From positions 1 through 5,922 of the forward strand of contig CAMAUF010000163.1 of NCBI GenBank assembly GCA_945861295.1: a stretch of DNA of 5,922 nucleotides, in the 5' to 3' direction. Shown piece after piece: positions 1-4,118 of this stretch. The stretch is from a bacterium. GTDB taxonomy: Bacteria > Chloroflexota > Dehalococcoidia > Tepidiformales > Tepidiformaceae. The position numbers and the translations under genes were made by a program. The notes under the pieces were generated by a model. It saw only the letters and a list, made by a program, of their open reading frames with translations, did no database searches and was not told the DNA's origin. The first letter of the stretch is position 1, and each line of letters begins with the position of its first letter.

Positions 1-682
1 CGATATCCAGGAGGGCGGGATCACGCTCTACGGCGGCCTGATCGGCGGCGTCCTGGGCGGGCTGGTCTATGGCTTCATCCGCAAGCTGCCCATCGCGATC
101 ACCCTTGATGGCGCCGCGCCGGGGATGATCCTCGGCCAAGCGCTCGGGCGCCTCGGCGACCTGGTCAATGGCGAGCATGTCGCTGACCGCACGAGCCTGC
201 CTTGGGGCTTCAAGTACGTCCACCCCGATAGCCCGCAGTACCAAGAGTTCGATTCGTTTCGCAACTCCGGCGAACTCGCCCCATTCGACTCCTTCGCCGT
301 CCACCCGACGGCCGGCGGGTACGAACTCCTCGGCGACTTGATCATTTTGGCGCTCTTGCTGTTCGTGGCGCGCCGCTACATACGCACGCCGGGTTGGACG
401 TTCGCACTCTATATGGCGCTGTACGGCGTGATGCGCTTCGCACTCTCGTTCACCCGGAACGACGAGCAGACGCTCTTCGATATCCCGGTGCCGATGCTCG
501 TGAGTGCCGCGGTCGTTGGCGGCGCGATGATGGTCGCCGCCATCCTGTATCGCTTCCCCGGCCCGATCACGCGGGAGTACGCCGATCGCGCTTGGGGCTC
601 GCCCGCCGATGACGGCGAGGGACCGGATGATTCTGGGCCGCCCCCGCCAACCGGAGCGCGCCCGCGCGCTGGCCGGGCATGA
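1..682 (+). CDS. lgt: Prolipoprotein diacylglyceryl transferase, 5'-truncated by the window edge
   Basis: Lgt is an inner-membrane enzyme that moves a diacylglyceryl group from phosphatidylglycerol to the lipobox cysteine of prolipoproteins. The reading frame is open from base 2, so 226 residues are visible. About 60 N-terminal residues, including the first membrane segments, are probably missing, since the family is usually 260-290 aa. Family marks in order: a glycine-rich segment (GGITLYGGLIGG), DGAAPGMILGQALGR, the Lgt signature region GRLGDLVNGEH (bases 146-178), HPT...YE (302-325), a hydrophobic helix, then YGVMRF and a last hydrophobic helix. The soluble tail after about base 590 is Pro/Gly-rich and unlikely to be catalytic. 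Three positions that are usually conserved differ here (see findings). The TGA stop overlaps the next start as ATGA, so the two genes are probably co-transcribed and translationally coupled. Identification is secure; activity is not proven. Confidence 0.93.
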   Translation, partial: DIQEGGITLYGGLIGGVLGGLVYGFIRKLPIAITLDGAAPGMILGQALGRLGDLVNGEHVADRTSLPWGFKYVHPDSPQYQEFDSFRNSGELAPFDSFAVHPTAGGYELLGDLIILALLLFVARRYIRTPGWTFALYMALYGVMRFALSFTRNDEQTLFDIPVPMLVSAAVVGGAMMVAAILYRFPGPITREYADRAWGSPADDGEGPDDSGPPPPTGARPRAGRA

Positions 683-951
683 CGCCAGCGGTCGTCACGC
701 TGTACCGCCGTCCCGCCTGCGGCCTCTGCGACGAGGCCGAGCGGTTGCTCGGTCCGTTGATGGCGGGCCTAGGCGCCTCGTTGCGGACGGTCGACATCAG
801 CGCCTCGGCTGACTTGCTCGACCGCTTCGGCCTGGCGATCCCGGTGGTCGAAGTCGATGGGGTCGAGGTCGCCCGCGCGCCCCTTCGCCGGTCCGCGCTT
901 GAGGGCGCGCTGGGCGAAGCGCTCAGCGGTAGAGGCGATGCTCCGCGATGA
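679..951 (+). CDS. Small glutaredoxin-like CxxC protein (DUF836/thioredoxin-fold)
   Basis: This 90-aa protein has the minimal glutaredoxin/thioredoxin layout: a first beta strand VVTLYRRP, a redox motif C14-G-L-C17, an amphipathic helix, a second strand LRTVDI, and the cis-proline loop GLAIPVVEVDG (Pro55) that in this fold packs against the CxxC. The family is annotated glutaredoxin-like or DUF836. It is presumed to be a cytoplasmic thiol-disulfide oxidoreductase, but its substrate is generally unknown. The ATG lies inside the lgt stop (ATGA), so translation is probably coupled to lgt. Its 3' end overlaps convergent nadD by 29 bp, leaving no room for a separate terminator. The start is well fixed because the fold begins a few residues after it. 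Confidence 0.85.
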   Translation: MTPAVVTLYRRPACGLCDEAERLLGPLMAGLGASLRTVDISASADLLDRFGLAIPVVEVDGVEVARAPLRRSALEGALGEALSGRGDAPR

Positions 952-1480
952 ACGCGGCGACCGCATCGGGTACGAGATAGCGGATCGGCAGCCCGGCCTT
1001 GACGCGTTCACGGACCATCGTCGACGAAATTGCCAGCGGCGGCATCTCGATCGCCTCGACCCCCGTGCCCGGCGGTGGCGCGCCGGGCTTGGGCGCGACC
1101 GCGAGCCGCGCCAGGCGCCGGATCCGGTCCGGCTCGCGCCAGTTCGGCAGGTCGGCGAGTGCATCGGCGCCGAGCACGAGCACGATGTCGTCGTGGCCGG
1201 CTGCGCGCAGGTCGGCCAGGGTTTCGACTGTGTACGTCGGCCCGGTCCGCGCTACTTCGCGGTCATCGACGATGAAGGCGGGGTTGGCTTGGACCGCGAG
1301 CCGGGTCATGGCAAGCCTCAGTTCGGCGGGAGTGACGGCGCGGTCGCGCTTGCGCCAGGGTTCGCCCGCCACAAGGAAGGCGACCTGGGCGGCGTCGAAC
1401 TGGTGGCGGGCGCACTCCGCGAGCAGCAGGTGGCCGAAGTGCGGCGGGTCGAAAGTGCCGCCCATGAGCAGGAGCGTCAC
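923..1480 (-). CDS. nadD: Nicotinate-nucleotide adenylyltransferase
   Basis: NadD joins ATP and nicotinate mononucleotide to give deamido-NAD and pyrophosphate, a cytoplasmic step of NAD biosynthesis that is usually essential. The 185-aa product has the usual family length. It shows the nucleotidylyltransferase phosphate-binding motif GGTFDPPHFGH (residues 7-17), a basic patch PWRKRDR (41-47), TYTVETL (82-88), GADALADLPNWREPDRI (104-120) and the C-terminal ISSTMVR (151-157) that binds the nucleotide phosphates. The listed start is a GTG overlapping the toxin gene stop as GTGA. An in-frame ATG five codons later (base 1465) is a good alternative and still precedes the GGTFDPPH loop. Neither start has a strong Shine-Dalgarno, which fits coupling to the upstream PIN gene. 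The 3' end converges on the CxxC gene. Confidence 0.95.
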   Translation of the reverse strand: MTLLLMGGTFDPPHFGHLLLAECARHQFDAAQVAFLVAGEPWRKRDRAVTPAELRLAMTRLAVQANPAFIVDDREVARTGPTYTVETLADLRAAGHDDIVLVLGADALADLPNWREPDRIRRLARLAVAPKPGAPPPGTGVEAIEMPPLAISSTMVRERVKAGLPIRYLVPDAVAAFIAEHRLYR

Positions 1481-1860
1481 CAGAGCACCGGGACGCCATA
1501 TTGGACGATGAGGCCGTCGTTGGCAACGAAAGCGACGCCTTCGACGCGCGCCTGGGCGACCAGCATGCGGTCGAAAGGGTCGCGGTGAATGAGCGGCAAG
1601 GCGGACGCAACCAGAGTGTGCGCCTCGGTCACGGGAAGCGTCGTGAATCCTGGCGACTCCTGGCCCGCGATGAAGGCGGCAATCATGGTGGGCAGCGGCA
1701 GCTTTCCGATGGATACCTTTATTGCGATCTCCCAGAGCGTTGCGATGCTGACAAAGAGGGTGTTCGAGGGGTTGCGGGCAGCCTCAGTAGCGGCAGCCGA
1801 TAGGCTCCGAGGATCGAGGCCGAGCCAGAGGTACGACTGAGTGTCCACGAGTAGGTGCAC
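1477..1860 (-). CDS. PIN-domain ribonuclease toxin, VapC family
   Basis: The 127-aa product is a full-length PIN domain of the type II toxin VapC class. These toxins are Mg-dependent ribonucleases that cleave tRNA or other RNA unless held by a partner antitoxin. The acidic metal-binding set is present: D6 (LLVDTQ), E44 (ATLWEIAIK), D94 and D97 (HRDPFDRMLVAQA), and D115 (VANDGLI). It ends with the typical GVPVLW. The usual DTH after the first strand is DTQ here. The start is GTG; no in-frame ATG gives the conserved N-terminus. The stop overlaps the nadD start as GTGA. Upstream, where the antitoxin gene should lie, only degenerate antitoxin-like fragments are seen, so the toxin may be orphaned, silent, or paired with an antitoxin elsewhere. 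The ORF itself shows no damage. Confidence 0.88.
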   Translation of the reverse strand: MHLLVDTQSYLWLGLDPRSLSAAATEAARNPSNTLFVSIATLWEIAIKVSIGKLPLPTMIAAFIAGQESPGFTTLPVTEAHTLVASALPLIHRDPFDRMLVAQARVEGVAFVANDGLIVQYGVPVLW

Positions 1861-1869
1861 ATCGGCGCA

Positions 1870-2043
1870 TCACGAGAGTGGGCGCTCCCAATCCGTGAGT
1901 TCCTCCTCCGTCATGAGGTCATCCCACCCTGCTGGGAGTTCGAACAGTCCCTTTGCCCAGCCCGGTTCCTGCAAGCCGCCCAGGTGCGGCGTGGGCCGCG
2001 CTGCCAGGAGGATCGAGCGCCAGGCCACGGCTCGGCCGCTTCA
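1870..2043 (-). pseudogene. Antitoxin C-terminal remnant directly upstream of the PIN toxin
   Basis: On the minus strand an open frame between the stop at 2041-2043 and the TGA at 1870-1872 ends 9 nt before the toxin GTG. That is the position and orientation of an antitoxin gene. Its C-terminal part reads EPGWAKGLFELP, then GWDDLMTEEELTDWE. This resembles the toxin-wrapping tail of Phd/YefM or DUF2281-type antitoxins, which often end in a KGL..(DD)FD.PL.EE pattern. The DNA-binding N-terminus is absent. The only possible start is a GTG at 2028, giving about 52 aa. In another frame the same DNA reads ALDPPGSA, which also looks like antitoxin linker, suggesting frameshift damage. It could still make a short neutralising peptide, since the toxin-binding part is the part retained. 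Confidence 0.5.
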
Positions 2044-2065
2044 GCGGGAGGCCCCGGGGCGGGAG

Positions 2066-2171
2066 TGTACCACTCATCGAGGTCGTCCTCCGTCATCGGG
2101 TCGTCCCAGCCATCGTAGAAGTTGACGAGGTCCAAAGGCTGGCCTGGCGTCCGAGGAGGCTCGCAACAGGG
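2066..2171 (-). pseudogene. Second antitoxin-like C-terminal fragment (degenerate duplicate)
   Basis: In a different minus-strand frame from the fragment at 1870-2043, this stretch reads RTPGQPLDLVNFY then DGWDDPMTEDDLDEWYTP. The GWDD-x-MTE-(D/E)(D/E)-L-x-(D/E)-W pattern is nearly the same as in the downstream fragment, and the DNA is also alike, so the two look like a tandem duplication. The frame opens only after a stop at 2172-2174 and has no ATG before the motif; the first usable start is a TTG at 2135. Past the motif the frame runs on to 1911 in composition-driven sequence that looks like nothing known. I infer a broken duplicate of the antitoxin tail rather than a functional gene. Confidence 0.4.
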
Positions 2172-2200
2172 TCATGCCTCAAGCAGTGATGGCCGGTTCT

Positions 2201-3301
2201 TTACTCACGAAAGAGAATGTCGGAGATGTCTTCACCGGCATAGTAACCCACGCGAACGAGCTGGTGATTGCCTAGAATAATGATCGTGATGTTGTCGTCA
2301 GGGTATCGAAATATAGAACTTGAGAATCCATTTATCGAGCCGTCGTGTGTGTTATACGACTTTGGGCCGGGACGCTCGTCACTCGTTCCAACAATCCAAC
2401 CGTAACCATAATTCACATTGGTAGCGAATTTCGGTTTGGGATCCGGCAGTGGCAACGTCACATGAGGAGTGAACATCAACTCAAGAAGTCCATAGGGTAT
2501 CAGCTGGTCGGTATAGAGAGCCCGATCCCAACGGTACAGGTCCTCTACCGTTGAGTAAAGAGCACCGGCAGCAAAAGGGATGGACATGTGGATGTACTCT
2601 GAATTGTATGAAGAGAAGCCACGGTAGCGGTAGCCCTTCGCTAAGCTACCATCGTCGTGATCGTAACCTGTGTTCGACATCTGCAGTGGCGTAAAGATGT
2701 TCGTCCGCAGGAACGTCTCGTAGGTTTCGCCCGACACTTGCTCGATGATATATCCAAGCAGGATATAGCCGGAATCGCTGTATCTCCAGTCCTCTCCTGG
2801 TTGGAACTCGAGGGACTTGTCTTTGAATCGCGCAATCGTCTGCGCTGGTGATGAAGGCTCCGACCAGGTTCTCACGTAATCGGCAAACCGTACGAAATTC
2901 GGGATGCCCGATGTGTGGGTCAAGAGGTGGTGGATGGTGATGTTTTCCCAGGCAACCGGACAGTCAGCTATATAAGGACATATCGGTTGCTGGACGTCGA
3001 TGCGTGATTCACTCTGGAGGATCATGATTGCCATCGCCGTGAATTGCTTGGTGATGGAGCCGATGCGGAACCGTGTCTCAGCGCTATTGGGCAGATTCGT
3101 GTCTCGGTTCGCGAGGTCGAACCCGCGGCTCAGCAAAATTTCTCCATCCTTCGCAACCAGGACCGCTCCGGTAAACTCCTTTTCTTCCAGGAAGCGTGTG
3201 ATAAGTGACGCGGGGTCATCTGGCGACGAGCCGGAGCACGCGACGATCGAAAGGCTGAGCACAAGCAGGCTCAGAGGGGTCCACGTGCTTAGACGGCGCA
3301 C
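2201..3301 (-). CDS. Lipoprotein serine hydrolase, class C beta-lactamase/penicillin-binding-protein fold
   Basis: The 366-aa protein belongs to the beta-lactamase family PF00144, whose members include class C beta-lactamases, DD-peptidases and esterases; the true substrate cannot be read from sequence. It begins MRRLSTWTPLSLLVLSLSIV-AC22, a lipoprotein signal peptide with lipobox IVAC, so it should be anchored outside the membrane after Lgt and LspA processing. Catalytic motifs: S82-I-T-K85 (nucleophile and base, in FRIGSITKQFTA), Y174-S-D176 (in WRYSDSGYILLG), and H319-D-G321 (in HDGSINGF) in the KTG position. C108 and C114 could form a disulfide. I chose the GTG at 3301 over an upstream TTG at 3352 because AAGAAGG lies 4 nt before it and the signal peptide starts properly there. 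The gene is far less GC-rich than its neighbours, which suggests acquisition by transfer. Confidence 0.9.
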   Translation of the reverse strand: MRRLSTWTPLSLLVLSLSIVACSGSSPDDPASLITRFLEEKEFTGAVLVAKDGEILLSRGFDLANRDTNLPNSAETRFRIGSITKQFTAMAIMILQSESRIDVQQPICPYIADCPVAWENITIHHLLTHTSGIPNFVRFADYVRTWSEPSSPAQTIARFKDKSLEFQPGEDWRYSDSGYILLGYIIEQVSGETYETFLRTNIFTPLQMSNTGYDHDDGSLAKGYRYRGFSSYNSEYIHMSIPFAAGALYSTVEDLYRWDRALYTDQLIPYGLLELMFTPHVTLPLPDPKPKFATNVNYGYGWIVGTSDERPGPKSYNTHDGSINGFSSSIFRYPDDNITIIILGNHQLVRVGYYAGEDISDILFRE

Positions 3302-3312
3302 GATACCTTCTT
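3302..3312 (-). promoter_or_regulatory. Ribosome binding site that fixes the serine hydrolase start
   Basis: On the minus strand AAGAAGG is followed by TATC and then GTG. This is the best Shine-Dalgarno match upstream of this gene, and it supports the GTG at 3301 over the TTG 17 codons earlier, which would put a charged, non-signal-like extension before the lipoprotein signal peptide. Confidence 0.6.
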
Positions 3313-3313
3313 G

Positions 3314-3327
3314 CCCGCGTTCGCGGG
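3314..3327 (-). repeat. Short GC-rich palindrome in the serine hydrolase leader
   Basis: CCCGCG-TT-CGCGGG is a perfect inverted repeat lying 2 nt upstream of the Shine-Dalgarno (minus orientation). As RNA it could form a CCCGC/GCGGG stem with a four-base loop next to the ribosome site. It could be a leader hairpin or an operator, or chance in GC-rich DNA. Confidence 0.35.
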
Positions 3328-3412
3328 TGCCCGCAATTCGAGTTGATTTCAATTTGCCGACCTGCGGAACAGCTTAGCACACGCAAGGAGTGCCTAAAGG
3401 GGGCCAAGGTTA

Positions 3413-3429
3413 ATGAGTGTCTGACTCAT
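3413..3429. repeat. Inverted repeat at the 3' edge of the transposase relic
   Basis: ATGAGT-GTCTG-ACTCAT has 6-bp perfect arms and a 5-nt loop. It overlaps the last codons and TGA stop (3426-3428) of the transposase remnant. It may be part of the end of the former insertion sequence or a weak transcription stop for the minus strand. No matching copy is visible on the other side of the relic. Confidence 0.4.
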
Positions 3430-3846
3430 GATTTTGCACGCGAGCGAACATAGGTCTTCCAGGGATGCGCGGGAGTGGACTTGCCGTTGACGATCGTCGG
3501 CACCTAGTTCGACTTCACTGGCGTCGGGACGGGCGCGAGCTCCGCCGCTGGACGTGGTGGAGGTGGTGCCACGCGCTTGTGGCGATGCGCCCTGCGCAGT
3601 GCGGCGCGCGCTCTCCCAGCGTTCGGACCAGCTGTCACTGGCAACGGCGCAGCGCAGGGCGAGCATCGAGTCGACATTGGCGCGGGCCTAGTGCCGGCCG
3701 CGGCCCTTGAGCCGCGCTTCGACGACGGCCTTGTTGGCGCTCTCGACGATGCCGCTGCCGACAGGGTAGCCAGTTGCGGGCATCCTCTCCTCAGCGATCG
3801 AACCACGGGAAAGATCCTTCCCGTAGCCCAGGACGCGGCGGGCGGT
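3426..3846 (-). pseudogene. Transposase C-terminal relic (probably ISKra4-like) with stops and a frameshift
   Basis: Read across frames, this is the C-terminal end of a transposase. The clearest block is GYPVGSGIVESANKAVVEA followed by RLKGRGRH (bases 3771-3691). A TAG at 3688-3690 follows, then ARANVDSMLALRCAVASDSW in the same frame. The family motif here is H-W-A, so the TAG looks like a mutated TGG tryptophan codon. After SERWE the match moves to another frame: ALRRAHRHKRVAPPPP and a proline-rich linker, a second TAG at 3504-3506, then VPTIVNGKSTPAHPWK and a TGA at 3426-3428. The VNGK...HPW ending is typical of these transposases. The N-terminal and central parts are missing, and the segment before 3771 is only weakly similar. 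The gene is certainly inactive; the family name is from memory of this C-terminal pattern. Confidence 0.75.
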
Positions 3847-3986
3847 GGCCGCCGGTTCTGGCGCACAGGCGGTGAGGACGACGCCGACCGAGGGCGAGGC
3901 CACGATCACGATCTTCCGCCGGCGCAGGCCCTGGCGATGAGGTCGGCCAACCGTTCCTTCGCTTCCGCCAACGGCACGCGTGTCAT
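3847..3986 (-). pseudogene. Phd-type antitoxin N-terminal fragment, frameshifted
   Basis: From the ATG at 3986 the minus strand encodes MTRVPLAEAKERLADLI then ARACAGG, the classic N-terminus of a Phd/YefM antitoxin (strand, then the AEAK-x-x-L helix that forms the DNA-binding dimer). The frame ends at a TGA (3906-3908) after 26 residues. Shifting by one base restores a plausible continuation, KIVIVASPSVGVVLT, in the position of the family's VVI..(H/N)GKPVA.LVP strand pair. This indicates a one-base indel near 3910. It then runs into the transposase relic, so the toxin-binding tail is missing. Such tail-like fragments occur on the same strand beside the PIN toxin at 1870-2171 (see findings). 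Confidence 0.6.
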
Positions 3987-4031
3987 GCGGTGAGTGTACC
4001 GCAAGCTCCGGGTGCGGTGGGGCCGAACCGC
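3986..4031. promoter_or_regulatory. Two palindromes sharing GCGGT/ACCGC arms upstream of the antitoxin fragment
   Basis: TGCGGT-GAGTGT-ACCGCA (3986-4003) is a perfect 6-bp inverted repeat ending at the antitoxin ATG. A second repeat with the same half-sites, GCGGT (4014-4018) and ACCGC (4027-4031), lies 27-29 bp away. On the minus strand the first contains TACACT, a possible -10 box that would give an almost leaderless transcript. Phd-type antitoxins repress their own promoter through short palindromes, so an old operator is a reasonable inference. No clear -35 box is seen. Confidence 0.4.
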
Positions 4032-4041
4032 TGGGCGCCCG

Positions 4042-4070
4042 TTGACCAGCCCCCCCTTTTTCGTTAAGCT
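4042..4070 (+). promoter_or_regulatory. Probable housekeeping promoter of the hrcA operon
   Basis: TTGACC (4042-4047) and TAAGCT (4065-4070) are separated by 17 bp. The -35 box is a 5/6 match and the -10 box is weak. Transcription would start near 4077, right at the left arm of the CIRCE, which is where HrcA blocks initiation in known heat-shock operons. Confidence 0.55.
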
Positions 4071-4077
4071 TGAGTCG

Positions 4078-4104
4078 TTAGCACTCATGCCTAGGGAGTG
4101 CTAG
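4078..4104 (+). promoter_or_regulatory. CIRCE operator (HrcA binding site)
   Basis: TTAGCACTC-N9-GAGTGCTAG matches the CIRCE consensus TTAGCACTC-N9-GAGTGCTAA at 17 of 18 arm positions, with the exact 9-bp spacer. It sits between the probable promoter and hrcA. HrcA dimers bind CIRCE and repress hrcA-grpE-dnaK; repression is relieved when heat diverts the chaperonin GroE that keeps HrcA folded. The site therefore implies autoregulation of the operon. Confidence 0.95.
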
Positions 4105-4118
4105 AGGCGAAGGTAGAG

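Noticed and set aside
857..1588. Open frame (243 aa) on the plus strand across nadD and the toxin gene
   Set aside because: It crosses two well-supported minus-strand genes and shows only Arg/Gly-rich shadow composition.
1911..2135. Minus-strand 74-aa frame taken as a complete antitoxin gene
   Set aside because: Only its first 20 or so residues resemble an antitoxin tail. It has a TTG start, the rest has no family pattern, and it ends out of phase with the toxin.
2201..3301. Calling the hydrolase an antibiotic-resistance beta-lactamase
   Set aside because: The SxxK, YSD and HDG motifs define the fold only. Many lipoprotein members of this family are peptidases or esterases, and nothing in the sequence shows the substrate.
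3302..3352. TTG start at 3352 for the serine hydrolase
   Set aside because: It adds 17 charged residues before a good lipoprotein signal peptide, while the GTG at 3301 has a clear ribosome site.
3394..3666. Minus-strand 90-aa frame as an independent gene
   Set aside because: Its beginning continues the transposase sequence interrupted by the TAG at 3688, and after SERWE it is out of frame with the transposase ending, so it is part of the relic.
3906..4088. Minus-strand 60-aa frame starting at 4088 as a gene
   Set aside because: The first 34 codons lie over the CIRCE and hrcA promoter and look non-coding. Only the part from the ATG at 3986 resembles an antitoxin.
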